Positions 1 through 16,756 of a DNA stretch of 64,000 bases are shown piece after piece. Under the pieces are notes generated by a model that saw only the letters and a list, made by a program, of their open reading frames with translations, ran no database searches and was not told the DNA's origin. A program made the translations under genes and the position numbers. The number at the start of each line of letters is the position of its first letter. Position 1 is the first letter of the stretch. Source of the DNA: Rhodamnia argentea (taxonomy: Eukaryota; Streptophyta; Magnoliopsida; Myrtales; Myrtaceae); the NCBI RefSeq assembly GCF_020921035.1, contig NC_063150.1:33961826-34025825 (forward strand), written 5' to 3'.

Positions 1-2761
1 ACTTCAGAAGCTGCAGTTACTTTCTCGATAACACTGTCTTGGCAGCTATCTTCTGCATTAGCATGGCCACTCTCAACAACAGTGCCAACTTCAAAATCAC
101 TGACTGGGATATTAAGTGATTGATGTGCAGCATAAATCTCACTGCCCATGTCTTCAGTAGCAGTATCACCCTTGTCAAATTCGAAAATTTCTTGGTCAAC
201 AGTAGCGTATATTCCTCCTCCTGATTCACAGGTCTTATCATCACGGTTCTGGTCACTCCCTTCAGCAGCAAGTACAGTTCCTGTGCCATGGTCAGAACTG
301 GCATTGCTGCTTGTTGTCACCGAAGAGTTTCTAGATACCATAGGACGATGCATAGAGCCTGCTTTTCCAATATAGAATGTGCTACTTGGTACACTTGACA
401 AGAGGGGCCTAAACATATTCTGAGGGGCTTTCCGATGATCCTACAATGAAGTAGCAAAACCGAATCAAATGTGAGTTTACAATGGATGAAAATTTAATCT
501 CAATAAGGTCTGTTGAAAGATTTCAGCTTTTTCAATTCTCCACTTCTTCTAATGTATAAAAGTTGATTTCCGCAGTTCGCAACCTGAACAAGGACTCAGA
601 AACAATAGGCCACAACATCACCAAGACCATTCAAATCATTGTCCATGCATTTACAAAAGAAAAAGAAAATCCCCTTTCAAGATATAAAGAATACTGATTT
701 AAGAGAAACTCCATGAAGGGCTTATGAGAGAACTATCTATGAAACTAAGCCATTTCAAAATGCCACAGCACCATGGTGGATTGAAAATCTGTTCTACAAT
801 TATTAAATGCCAAATACTCCTTACTTCAAGAATACGAGACTAAAAAGAGTAGGATGTCACTGCCATTTTCATCAAATTATTAAGTACAAGTTACCATCAC
901 TATAGCTTGAAAACAAGGGGGTTTTTTTCTACCAATTGGGGCTCTCCCTTCACCACCCCCATGGGGATGGTCTACAGGATTCATAACCACTCCTCTTATT
1001 ACGGGACGCTTACCTAGCCCACATTTAGATCCGGCTCTACCCAACTTCAAGTTACCATCACTATAGCTTGAAAACAAGGACATAATCATTTAGTTAGACA
1101 CGTACCGTTTGTCTTAAAGCCGGATCCAAGGACCTCTTTGGAGCAGAAACCGAGGAGACAGCTTTTGTCCTGGAAGAGACCAAAGATCTTCTATTGGGAG
1201 AGGAACCAACTTTTCTTAAAGTCGATCGGTCCAGACTTCCCACTTGAATCGACTGTAGAGAGTCCACATCATCATCACCAGATGATGCCACAGAACCTCT
1301 GCTATGTGAACTGAAGTGATCTCGCTCATGGCCATAAGATGACGCCACACTTCTAGAAGCAGTTGGGGAAACCGATTGCCGACTATTTCTAGATGCTGGA
1401 GAACTACCCCTCACATATGAGGCTGGCCGGTCAGCCAAGGAAGTGCGCAGATTGGGAGGCACTTCAGTAGAGAAACCCGGGATATTGGCTTGCCATGCCC
1501 TTATTTTGGGCGAAGCAGAGTTTCCTCGACTTGTCTTTACAGGGGATGCTCCTCTAACCCCTGAACCACTAGTAGAACTAAACCCACTGCTCATCCTCCT
1601 GCTAGTAGGGGTAGAAGACCTAGGAGCAGACACAGAGGTTTTGCTTGGTGGAGTAGATGGCCTCTGTGGTGGAGTGGCATTCTGCAGGCTAGGAGTCGGA
1701 CTGGCATGACGAGCCGATGATGGCCTTCCCCTTGACTGGGCAGCACTGTTACCAGAGCGTGGAGATGGGCTAGAACGACTTGGACTTGCACTACCCCTGC
1801 TGCTCCGGTAACTCTTCTCCATCTGCGACAAAACATGGTTAAGAAGATGAATTTGAGGAGATGAATACATCCTGAATCGATAAAGCAATGGTGCGAGACA
1901 ATCATATTCACACTCCATCAAGTGATTTAATGACCTACCGTGGATGACCTTGATATGGAAATTGGTTGACTCCGGGGACGTCCTCTAGGTACAACATTGG
2001 CTGGCGGTGTATCGTCGTCCAAAGATGGAAACAGCGGGGTATCAGGAGGAGTTAACAACCTTCGCAAATGATAATGTCAATTAGAAGAACCATGAAAGCA
2101 AGGAGAGATTATGATCCCCAATTAGCATCATGAAATGAACATAACATATTTAAGTTGCAGCAAATCTTTGAGCATTTAGCTCATTAATTGAACTCAAATA
2201 ACTCCAGATGCACGTCTAAACCGTAAAGCACAAAATTTTAACGATTGCATTAGCCAACAACTAAATATTCTGAAAGTGCTGTGGACCCTTGGTTAAATTA
2301 CATAGTCTTGTTTAATATGGGGAGAATGTGACTCACCATTCATAGTCATTTTTCTCTCCATCGGCATTGAGAAGATCACTACTCTCTCCTCTACCAGGAA
2401 TGGAGATCCCAAGTTTAAAGTCAGAGAAGTGTGTGAGTTTCGTAGCTGACAGGAAGTTCATAACAAGAAATAACGTTCAATGGTATTAGATATGGTAAAG
2501 GTAAACCAACAGAAACCTGAACTCCACACTGTGGCAATAAAAGGAAGTTCGATTCAGCAACTCACAAAATACATCTTCAAGATCATCGTCGGACTGGAGC
2601 AAAAAGTTATCTCTTTCTCGTGTCTGCATTTCCTTGAACAATGCGAGATCGTCGTCCTTCTCTCTGAAGAGCAGCCCACCTTCGAGACTCCGACCTCGCT
2701 TGTGACTCTCCGCTCTCACCTCTCTCCCTGGAGAGCATCGCAATGCCGGAGAAGGAGGCAT
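1..2761 (-). CDS. Ser/Pro-rich At3g08670-like protein, 3' end beyond window
   Basis: Five coding exons read on the minus strand: 2761-2566, 2445-2337, 2059-1939, 1822-1106 and 440 to the window edge. All junctions are GT-AG and phases close, giving about 527 residues before the edge. The start is the Met of [14 protein letters not shown]; an in-frame Met 12 codons upstream (2797) is possible. The N-terminus carries the acidic block [20 protein letters not shown], then [13 protein letters not shown], then a long Ser/Arg/Pro-rich low-complexity stretch with [15 protein letters not shown] and [18 protein letters not shown], and [15 protein letters not shown] in the last exon. This motif order is that of the plant At3g08670 / At2g40070 family (annotated as proline-rich or FLO11-like), whose biochemical role is not established. 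No membrane segment or enzyme motif is visible. A plastid DNA fragment lies in the fourth intron. Confidence 0.85.
887..1079. repeat. 32-bp direct repeats flanking the rpl2 insert
   Basis: Positions 887-918 and 1048-1079 are identical over 32 bases (core CATCACTATAGCTTG). They immediately border the rpl2 fragment. The simplest reading is a duplication of the target made during insertion or end repair. Confidence 0.9.
919..1047 (-). other. Nuclear insert of plastid rpl2 fragment (NUPT)
   Basis: The minus strand translates to [20 protein letters not shown] followed by [22 protein letters not shown]. This is the C-terminal part of chloroplast ribosomal protein L2, with apparent changes W to G and V to I relative to the usual plastid protein. 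The 129-bp piece lies in an intron of the At3g08670-like gene and has no start, no remaining domains and no own promoter, so it is a transferred organelle fragment and not a gene. It is flanked by a perfect 32-bp direct repeat. Transfer through a mitochondrial intermediate cannot be excluded. Confidence 0.88.
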
Positions 2762-3500
2762 TTCCCCCACTAAAAAATCACCTACCGAGAGTAACACAAC
2801 TCATTTCAAAATTATCAATACGAGTTTACACACACCCAGATAAAGCTTTCGGATGACACGAAGCTAAAAACACACTCAGCACAAATGTTGACTCAACTCA
2901 GCACCAAAAGCTGCAAATTAGTCGGTCGCATTATCAAGCGCAACCAGTCACTCATCAACTCTATAATTAACTGCACAGTAGGAACCCTAGCGGAAAACCA
3001 ATTCACGGAGACTGTGCCATTAAAGCGAACACTCAAGCAGGCCAAACTTGACGCCCGGAGATCCGTTCAACTCGCAATGAAATCGAAAATCTCGAAGAGA
3101 AAATCCGCCAAATCAGCGCGTGCCAAAAGAGCCGCGAGCTTACCAAAATTTTCCCAAGTCAAAGGGGTCTTCGGGCACCGACTCCGAGCTCGCGGGAGCT
3201 CAATTGGGACCCCAAATTGCACCAATGCGGAATCCACAGCGTGCGGGACGCCGAACGATGAGCTCGGATCTAGCGACGCAATTGGCGAGCAGATCGGAGA
3301 GCAGGCAGCGACGGATCGGCCGGGCGCAGCGACGACGGGAGCCCCGAGTCTTCCCGCATTCTCCCTCCCTCCCTCCCTCTCTCCCTCTCCCTCCTCCAAG
3401 TCCTGAGAAAGCTCAACGGACGTCACCTTCCTCTCTCTGCTGTTGGTGCTGTGGCTTCAGATTTTCTTCTTCCCTCTGAAGCAAGCCTTCACTCTCTCTC
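2762..3500 (-). promoter_or_regulatory. Probable 5' leader of At3g08670-like gene, with upstream ORF
   Basis: This stretch lies directly upstream of the first coding exon. The part from about 3060 to 3480 is GC-richer, with a (GGGA)n/(GAGA)n tract near 3360-3400 and 3490-3506 typical of plant leaders. On the minus strand it contains a 119-codon open frame (3426-3067) that is not in frame with the main start and shows no known domain. I read it as 5' UTR, possibly with a leader intron. I see no clear TATA box. Confidence 0.4.
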
Positions 3501-6092
3501 TCTCTGCTAACTGCAATATTATTATTTTATTTTTTTTGGCTTTTCGCTTTTTCCTTTTTCTTTATTCTTATTGATTTTCCCTTTTTTTTTTTAATTTTTC
3601 CTGTTTTTATATCCGACGGTATCTGATGCAAAATTTAATTACAGGAAAGTGGTTTTTCGAGATTTTTTATTTAAAAAAAAAAAGGAAAATTAACTTTGCC
3701 CTCGTCAAAAAAATATTTATTTTTTGGTCCTCGTCACTTCAGCCAGTGTGAGACGGGGCATGGCGGTGGGCCCTCTCTTTATAGGTACGGCCCCCTCGCG
3801 GGATGAATTGCGTGCCGAAATAACGGGACACACTGTTCTTGCAACATCGACATTGCTCTCCATTACGGCTTCGTGTCGAATGAATTCGTGAGCGATCCGC
3901 ATCGAATCGCCGTGTCGAGTCGGGGTCGAGTCGCGATCGAGCCTGACCAAACTTGTCGCTCCTTCTTGCTGACGAGCACATGTAATTCAAGGCCTCGGAG
4001 CGCAAGCCGGACTCGAACTTTGCATGCCGTAGGTCGAGTTCAAGATTTTGGACGGGGGGCCTCTTTCCCCCTCCCGTGCAACAACATGAATCGGGGAAAA
4101 TTGTCTGATCAACCTTAAAGCTATTTTTCAAATGTCAATTCGATCTCGAACATTTTAGAATCTTCTATTTGATCCCGACATTTTGACCGAAATTTTAATA
4201 TAGTCTTTTCGGCCAACTTTGCCTGAAATAACTATTGGGGTCTGGATCATATTCTCCTATGACAAGAAAGCACGAGAGTCCGAAGGAGCCGCCCCGACGA
4301 GGATCTCAAGGAGGTAGCCACTCCTGGACACCATAGGGCTTTTACAATTTAAGTCCATATTTTTCCTTTAGTAGTTTGGGCTCGAGCTCGAGCTCGGGCT
4401 CATAAATAATTTCTACTATATATACTCTTTTTCTCTTGTAATCGAGGGATGTAACGAAAGGTGCAAGGTGCTGATTATAGTAGAATCATTTGATGGACAT
4501 AGCGCTAGTTTAAAGGTGAATCGGGATAAAATCTCGTGTATTGATTTTTGTTTTTCGCTTTACGTTTTCACTTCAATTTGATTGCATACCGAATCCTAAC
4601 GATAGGCGACATGGCGGTCCAATCTTCGTCGACCGTGCTACATGGCACATTACCACACCAACGATTTCCAATGGACTTTGATCGGAATAACCACATCGGA
4701 ATTCCGCGCGTAAATTTAAGACTAACTTGATAAAATTAAAAAATTTAAGACCGAATTGACATCCGCATAATAAATATAGGGTCGATTACCTGATTTACAT
4801 GGCATGTGTGAGTGTGATCACACCCATAAAATGCGTGGGCATGTCATTTTGCGCATGCACGCACGAATGCATTGCGAATCGTATTAATTAAAGCTAACCG
4901 GAACAAAGTTACACTTCATCCTCCGAATCCGAAGTATGCCACGTCATCACTCCCATCTCCTAAAACTTACTTTGCCATTAACCCCCTCCACTTTACGGTT
5001 CTCTTAATTACGCCCCCGACTTTCTTTGCCGTTGGTGCGTTTTCTAGTGGATTGAATTCTCCCTTAAGAGCTCCTAAAGACCCAAAGAGCATGGCTACAG
5101 AGAGGGAGAACATATTTTTTGCGTCGCGCCGAGGACGTGGCCAACGTGATTTAGCTAATGACATTGCTCTTCTCATATGAAAACTACGTTCTCGAAATCA
5201 TTTTCCCTGCTTCTTTTTTTTTGTCACGGTGCCATCTTTTTGCACATTTAAAAAAAGAAAAGTCGAATTGTCGCGTATTTTCCCTTTTCAATTCAGGAAA
5301 CTCCATGCGTGTTCTTCTTATTACGTCTTTCGATCTTGCATGTCAAAAGGGTCCAGAGTGTATTCCACAACCCACATCCCTCGAATACAATGTTAAAAAC
5401 ATATCCCGAATTGACTTAATGACTTGATGCACCGAGAACGATTACAATGTGATGTAAGTCGAGAGTCCGAGAATGATTACAATTCTTAGTAACTCAAAAG
5501 TAAGTTGAGAGTATGAAATACGAGGTTAGCGACCTTGATGCCATTAACCCTCCTAAAATGTAGCGATCACACATGAATGCTACCCGTGCTGTGAATCCGG
5601 TTCTAATCCTTTAGAAATCAAAATTTGTTGGACACTTGTTAAGCCTCCAATTAAGGTGAATTTGATATTTCAACGCATCGTTTTTCTCGTGTAGCGCAAC
5701 ATTTCGAAAGTATTTGTCGATAAATATCCCTTCAGAATAAATGTCATGTAAAGTCCCAAATGAAGGCTTTTTATATCTGTGTTTGCTTGCTTCCAGCTCT
5801 TTGCTCAACTGCCATTGACTATGTCTTTTTGGAATTAACCACACCGACACCTACGTTAAATGCCATGTTAAAGGTTCCGCCAATTCTTTTATGGAGATTT
5901 CAAGACTCGTTTAAGCTAGCGACATGGTTGCTAACTTCAATTTCGCCGGCCCATCATCAAATTGCCAGGCATCTTAAACATAGGACCCAAGGATCATAAA
6001 CATGAAGATGTTCACCAAACAAACCAGAGGGTGAATCGTAAGGGGGAAAGAGCCAAATCTCGGAGTTGTCATAAACCCATCACAACTTAAAA

Positions 6093-6594
6093 GGGGAAAT
6101 TACCAAAAAAGTCCCAAATCTATTATAATTATATCAAGTCAATCATAAGTCTTTTTTTTTTTTAACCAATTGAGTCCTTAAATTTTTGCCTTTGTGTCAA
6201 TTTAGTCCTTTCAGTCAACTTTAACCGACCGCCACTTATGTGGACAGATTTTAATAATATTTTAATCTTTTTTTCTTTTCTTTCTCATTCCTTCTTCCTC
6301 CAGCCGGTCTCCGACGGGTGAGGGCCAGCGAGGTCTCTAGTAAGGTCAAACCTCGTTGGCCCTTGCCTTTGGCCAATCGCCAGAAAGAAAAAAATAAAAA
6401 AAAAAATAATTCAAAAAATGTTAAGAGATTATTAAATATTATACATGTTGCCATCTGCTTGCCGGTCAAAGTTGACCGAAAGGATTGAATTGACACAAAT
6501 ACAAAAGGTTTAGGACTCAATTAGTACAAAAAAGGATTAGGACTTTAATTGGCACGATTGCAACATATTTAGGAATTTTTTGGTAATTTTCCCC
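6093..6594. mobile_element. Mutator-like MITE (foldback, 9-bp target-site duplication)
   Basis: The left end GGGGAAATTACCAAAAAAGT and the right end, read in reverse complement, GGGGAAAATTACCAAAAAAT are imperfect terminal inverted repeats. The inversion extends inwards about 150-190 bp through motifs such as TTTAGTCC / GGACTAAATTGACA. The element is flanked by AACTTAAAA on both sides (6084-6092 and 6595-6603). A 9-bp duplication with long inverted arms is characteristic of Mutator-type elements. It has no coding capacity. Related copies or arms occur at 27.6, 38.3, 55.1 and 57.8 kb. Confidence 0.8.
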
Positions 6595-8367
6595 AACTTA
6601 AAAACTCCTCAACCAAATTAAAATATGTTGAAAAAAAAAATAAGTAGCAAGGAAGTATTGACAATGGGAAGCTATCAAGAAACGGGTGGGGGAAGAGGAG
6701 AGGAAGATCAAGGCAAACTTCAATGTTAGGTTTAATAATGTTTCGAAGAACCCACTTTACCTTAAAGATGAATGAACGAAGGTGCAATCATTATCTTAAT
6801 TGTCAATGCTCCTCCCATCCAATTAGGACAACATCATTGGAGATTAGGAGGGGATGATTAGGCTAATCATTAGCTCATGTTCGGCTACGTTGACCTTTTG
6901 CTTCTACCCCTTAAACTAAATGTTCTCTCCCCTTTCGTTCCTTCCCATAATCCAACCATTCAATGGCGTTTTCCCACCTTTGGAGGTTAGGCTGTACTTA
7001 TTGGATTGCGCAGCAATGATGTTGTTGCACCAACCTGTGCTCCAAAAAGCCTATCCATTGCCTAAGTTCTTGCGTGGACCCTCTCCTTTCTTCTATGTTC
7101 ACCGTTTTGGAAGCGAAAGAAATGGTGTGAAACCAAACAAGGTGAGCACAAGAATGAAGATGAGGTGATGGCCTCGATGGCAACTAACCACCAACTTAAC
7201 CGGGCATTCTTGGCTGTTTATGTGAATATTCTCGTGTCGACGCCTCTGAATATTCTAGAATTTTTATGACCGATCGAGGTCTATATAAGTACTTTATCGC
7301 GTAAGAGCGTGATGAAATTCTAAACATACGCGGAATCGAAATTGATTTACTGTTTGCATAAGAGTGTGCTCAAAACATGATTTAAAAAAAATAAATAATA
7401 AAAAAAATGGTGTCTCATTATCATCATTTGACTCCAATCTTTCTTCTTTGGGATTTGCCCTTAAGCCCATAGAGGCTATTGAGGCCTCATGGCGATGAGT
7501 TTGTCTTCGATGCCTCTCTTTCGACTTTTATTCTTTGCTGAGCGTTGGAGTCAAATTCCTTGGTAAAATTAAATGTCCTCACCTCACTGAATTTCCTTAC
7601 CACCTGGTCAAGGATGAGCTTACGCCAAAAGAAAAAAAAAATGGTTATCCTAAACAAAGAATGATTTGTACATGCTAAGTAGATTTGATTTAGATCGCAC
7701 TTGGTTGAGCATGGCTTGGTCTCGTAAATCGTTCATCTATTTATGTCGATCATGCAATTACTAACTATTCAACATAATGAGCATACTCAAAAGAATTTAC
7801 AAATTTCATTTAAAGAAAGGAAGTTCACGATCCGAAAGGGTCTTTATTTTAAAACAGAATAAATTTACGAGACTCTAGAGCACTATACCCCGTAATCCTA
7901 TTTCTTTATTTCCATCGCAATTGAATTGAACCCACTTTCGCTCTAAAAAATTGTTTGCGGTGTCTTCAAAAGATTTTGATCCCCTCACACCTCGAAACTT
8001 TTTGTTGGTTCGCTTGCTTAGGGTTTTCAAAACACAGAGTGAAGGATTATCATCGTGAGTATAAAGAACTTTCTATGCATCGACTGCTCGATTAGTCGGG
8101 ATGAATGCGATTACACGGCTATGTCCACGTACACGTGTCATTCATCCAACGGTGAATGTGTTGGAATTTCTTTATATTGGCGATGGACCTTGCTAGAAAT
8201 CCGGAAATTATTTTCTTACTTTAAAACGTACTACTTCATTTTTTTCTCGTAAAAAGTAGGCTAGTTTGAGGCTGTTGGGCTTTCTATCCATGGGCCTGAA
8301 AACCCAAAACTTTGCTTAAGGTTGTGGCTTGAAAGCCCAAATTGATGAAATTAAGTCGGTTTGGCAG

Positions 8368-8845
8368 TAGGGGTAAGCATGGTTCTAGGATAGAACCGAG
8401 AACCTGGAATCGGAACCTGTAGGATCCGGTCTGGTTCCATGTTACAAGGTATATGTTTTTGTACGATCCTATAATATCCTATGACATCCGATGATGAGTG
8501 TATAATCTGGAGCCAAATAAATTTTTAAGTTTCGGGTTCCAAAAAATGATAAACGTTTTTCAATGAATTGGTTTCATGTTCTAAATGTAACATGTATGGA
8601 ACCTAAAATCACTCATCTCTACTTTCTCTTAGATGTTGTAGCGTTCACTCTCATTTTACTTAACTAAAAATAAAAAAAAATAAAAGACAATAAAAGAAAT
8701 TAATAGGTTATCGGGTTCCCCGGAACCGACCCTAGAACTTGTGATAGGGTAGGTTCCGGGTTCCCAAAAATGAGGAACCTGTTCCGACGGATAAGTTACA
8801 GGTTCCAAGTGGAACCCGTAAGGATTCCGGAGCCGCTCACTCCTA
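8368..8845. mobile_element. hAT-like MITE
   Basis: The ends are similar inverted repeats: TAGGGGTAAGCATGGTTC on the left, and TAGGAGTGAGCGGCTCCG read inward from the right. The interior is rich in inverted GGTTCC / GGAACC words (for example 8400-8440 against 8715-8830). The flanks TTTGGCAG (8360-8367) and TTTGACGG (8846-8853) match at 6 of 8 positions, as expected of an aged 8-bp hAT duplication. No transposase frame is present. Confidence 0.6.
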
Positions 8846-10080
8846 TTTGACGGTAGGTTTTTGGGCTTTTAAGCATTGCTTTTTTTTTTTTTCCTTTTTT
8901 TAACCCATACCTCCACGACCTTCATTGTTTCCTTTTACTAGGACGAGGATCATTTTAAGTGAATCGACCTATACAATGTCTGTGTAACCTATATAAATAG
9001 GATAAGATGTGGTCAAAAGGATGATGCACAAAGATGGAAAATCAAACTGCCCCTGCCTCAATGCCATAAAGAGTTCATTCTCGCCATCTGGGAAACCATC
9101 ATCCAGGAAGAACTAAAACTCTGGATCCGCACACGGGCGGATCCGCCAATTAGTCACAAGGGCAAAGGCAGTGCGTATGCTCATGTATTTATGTATTGCA
9201 CGTGCATCCTAATATTTCTACCGTTGTATGATGTTTTTCATTCGATACAAACGGATGACATATTGTACCGTGAGGCACCACTATCAACATGCACATATGT
9301 ATTCACGTGAGCATGCATTTTCGTCTTTACTTCTCCTCCTGAATACTCCCCGGGACGTCCCCGACACATGATGCATCTCCACACACGAGGCATCTCAACT
9401 CTGAGGCCTCCCGAAACACTCCTCGAGTCATCCGAACTCGATGGGGTATTTCGCCTTTCAAGGCATCTTGACACACGAGGCATCGTCGCCACCATCAAGT
9501 GGACGACATAAATACTTTCATAATATTATCCAAAATTATCATGCAACAATGACGCACGTGAAGATATTCAAAATCAATGACATTGCACGATCATTAATAT
9601 ATTCAAGACATCGCTGCAATACTAACACAATGGTTTCATGCGTCCTCCACGTAGTAGTAACGCTCACTTCCCTCTTCTCATGTTACACAAACATACCTTG
9701 AAATCGACAACTTTAGAGCAAAGATATTCTATAATAAACACTTTACCTAAAAGTCTATGAATACCCTTATCGATCGTTTTCTTTTACTTAACTTTTTGGT
9801 CGATGGCTCTCTTTGGCAGTCTATGACTATTGGTAGTTTGTTTGTAAAACAAATTGAGAGGTGCCTTGTCCCACATCAAAAAGATGTGAGTGCGTACGTG
9901 GACTAGATTAGGCACTAATCAACAATTACCATTGTTTTGTAGTTTCACAAAAGGGTTTTTACAACTTTTGAAGAGGTGTTTTCGAATTATGCCTGTTTGG
10001 ACATAACTTCTTAATATTTGAAAAGTCATGTCTGTTCGGACATAACTCCTTCGCCTTTGAAAGATTGTGTTTGTTCAAAT

Positions 10081-10084
<4 letters not shown>

Positions 10085-10127
<43 letters not shown>
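10085..10127. repeat. (TA)n microsatellite
   Basis: An uninterrupted TA run of about 21 units in intergenic DNA. It is visible directly and likely to be length-variable. Confidence 0.95.
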
Positions 10128-12391
10128 CTAAACGTGTCTATTCAATTCAAAACTTCATGTTCCATTTTTCATTTTTTCTTTCAAAAAAAAAAATACAGCC
10201 ATTCTTTCTAATTGTTTCCAAGAGAGATCCTGAAGAAATATCAGAATTTCTTTCTACTATTCTCATCGAGACATTATTGTATCATGAGGATATTTTTCGA
10301 AAATCATTAGCAACGTTGTAAGGTAAATAAATCTAGTGTTATCACGTCTCAAAGTTTGATTCCATTGTTCATCCCATTCGCCAAATTTCCCAACAATGAC
10401 TCCCCAGATTATGGAATCTGAACTCCGTGGATGGATCTCTCTTTTTTTCTTAAAATGAAGACCCCATCGAGGGCATAATTTTGGCATCGATGGTGTCCCA
10501 CTGCCAATCTCCGTCATTGGCTTTCCCTTTTCTTTTCTATTTTTACTTTTTGAGAAAGACCAATCATTGGACAATTTTTTTTTTCTTTTTTGGATCGAAT
10601 CATTCGACAACTTTCAATAGAGCTTTCTTGGGCTAGTTTTCAAAACTTCCATATCGATGACTACACATACATTCCTTGTTCTTTTTTGGAAGTAAAGAAA
10701 CATTGCGTGCGGCATGCTTTCCTCTTCCGCTTCTCGAAGTTACTCCCCAACCCCATCGATCCTCATACCATTTGCTGCCTAGAATCTGTTGGGAGAACGT
10801 CTAGGATGATTGTTGTTTCTCAAAGCATTGATGAGGCTAGACTTTAGGCAACAACGACCCCGGTACTGTGGTTTTTGAATCTTGATAAGTAAGATCGCGT
10901 CCGTGACATCCATCGATCGTCTGCGGTTTCGACACGGACTTCAGAAACAATTCGGTAAGTTTAATAAACGAAGCAAAGGGCAATAAGATGAACCTATCCC
11001 AAAATATTCAGTCTGATTAGATATCACAAACTGAAATGGATAACTGAAACTTTAAATCTAGTCATGCGCATGTTAACAGCACCGAATTCCCTCCATCCGA
11101 ACAGAAAACGACAATAATCAGTCACTTGACCTTCCCTGGCGTGAAGACAAAAAGCCATTTATATCATGTCTTTATGTCTCAATCTGCATCTGATAGAATA
11201 TCGCAAAGGAAATGCTGGTTCTGTGATATTCTTCTCCCACTTCAGAGACATCTTCACCTGTCATAGGCCAGTGTAATGAAGAAGAAAGCCCTAAACCTAG
11301 ACAATTATATATATATATATATATATATTCTTCCTGGCCCAGGCAATGGCTGGCCTCACCGTCTACCCCGGATGAACCTGGAAAAAAAAAGGCAAAGAAA
11401 AAAAGAAAGGACGAAAATAATAAGACTAGAAAAATATTATTGAAAAAAATATTCACGTCAGGTCTAGCCGTGCCATGTAGGCCATCCGGCGTTCACATCA
11501 GCAATATCCATCCAAACTTAGTTGGAAGGATTGAATTGACTTTAGATAAAAGGATTTAGGATTAAATTGACATCATTAAAAAATTTAGGCCTAAATTGGC
11601 ACCAATGCACCAGGAAGAAATCCGTATCAAGCACAAGCATGCTCTCATTTTGACAATTTTCAATAGTGTTAAGCGTCCCACGTCTTATTCAAGAGAATGA
11701 ATTACTTTTATAAATTAATCAAATTAAACCGCTTCAATTTCAGCAAAGCATCTTGTCCCGATATGCATGCTCTTCAAAGATACGGAAAGAGATATATGCA
11801 AATCCGAAATAGCGAGGCCGTGGACGTAGGAGTCTTTAGTAATCATTTGTAAAAATGTGTTCTCCGAATATTGGAAAGCTTGGGATCTAAAGTCCAAAAC
11901 ATCTGCTCGAACCTGTCAATATATCTAATTGGACCCACCTTCACTCAAAAAGCTTAGGCTAATGAATTATGAGTCAATCAAGATATATTAAATCGATCCG
12001 CACCACATCAATTCTTCGATATGAGATTTTTTTTTTATATTAGGGTATGTTAATGCCACGTATTTAAATGATTGTAATAATTTCATTTCATAGAATTTTT
12101 CAAATGTGCTGTATTTTGTCGCGTGTTATTTAGTTAATTCATGAAATAAACCCCCCAGCGTCATAACCAACTCTTTGAAATAACGAACCCCAACTTCGTT
12201 TCCATCGCCGCCCTCGGCGCAATCCGGAGTTCCGGACCTCCCGAGGCTCCCCCTGACACGCGCCCTCGCCCATTTATGTACTCTGCAAAAATTCCTCCTC
12301 CCCGACCATTTCGTTCCTGGCTTCACTCCTCTCTTCTTCTCCTTTCTTCGCATTCGGTTCGGGCACCTGCGAGCTCTCGCCGGGATCTCTC

Positions 12392-16007
<3,616 letters not shown>

Positions 16008-16756
16008 AGTATTATACCTGCTTTGTTGAAGCCTGAATAGAACTTATAATTGCAGAGCATAGCCTACATGGCAGGGATTCACATGTGACCAGTGGTATGA
16101 CATTTGAGCCCATGTTGAAAACTTATAATTCCTTAGGATGGGCAATAATGAGGTTTTTGAGGCGAGAATTGAGATTATCAGCTTCAACTGATCACACAGA
16201 ACCATTTGTCATGTTTGACATACTTGTTCATGAAATACCATTGTATGGTCATTTTTAGCTCGATCAGGAAGGTGAAATTTGCTGTCTTGAATTACAAGTC
16301 TAGGGAATTTGTTCGTCTTCTCCTTCAACCCCAAATCTTCTCTCCAAATTAGGATGGAAGTAAAATCCATCTGCATTTCTTTCATAGGCTGTGCGTAGAG
16401 TTCAAATTTCTTCGGATGATCCAACTGCTGGTAACCACAGTGATCAATGCTGCCTTAAAAAACTTTGCGAGCATTCTTGGAGAGATCGTTGGATCTCAAA
16501 CATGGAGAGACATACATGCTTTCAGTACCCGTCCCTGTTCTTATGATAGCTAAGTCGCAAGGCGTGCTTCGACTTGCCAAGACAAGAACACAATCATTCC
16601 TACCAAATCAAGCGGCAATATTGTATTACTATGAACAAAGACACTGTAGCAATTTATTACTCCGTGAACCGATCGTCCTACAGTCGTCTACATTGTCATC
16701 GTCAGGCCATGATAATCCTCAGGGCTAGTCGATCCTCCTCTTTAGGGCGAAAGCCT

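Larger units (their letters stand above)
3507..12391. other. Gene-free, AT-rich intergenic DNA with transposon remnants
   Basis: No open frame here shows a recognisable domain or codon pattern; the longest are under 110 codons. Contents I can see: short diverged arms of the 'TTTAGTCC' foldback family near 4100-4240 and 4710-4795; a complete Mutator-like MITE at 6093-6594; a hAT-like MITE at 8368-8845; a (TA)n tract at 10085-10127 preceded by two copies of a 'gttYggacataact' motif (about 9990-10050); an (AT)n tract near 11305-11328; and another partial foldback arm near 11520-11610. The last 250 bp are GC-richer and are the promoter and leader of the downstream reductase gene. Confidence 0.7.

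Noticed and set aside
880-1089. Open frame matching ribosomal protein L2
   Set aside because: It is only the C-terminal fragment of the plastid gene, bounded by direct repeats inside an intron; not a nuclear rpl2 gene.
2885-3406. 173-codon plus-strand frame
   Set aside because: No domain, low-complexity end, and it lies antisense to the probable leader of the At3g08670-like gene.
4000-4060. 'ggactcgaact' resembling a tRNA B-box
   Set aside because: No acceptor or anticodon stem can be formed around it.
9840-10090. Possible solo LTR ('cttgtcccacatcaaaaagatg')
   Set aside because: The phrase recalls plant LTRs, but I find no TG...CA borders, target duplication or second LTR.
12126-12353. 75-codon minus-strand frame upstream of the reductase
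   Set aside because: It lies in the promoter and leader of the reductase gene and has no family motif.
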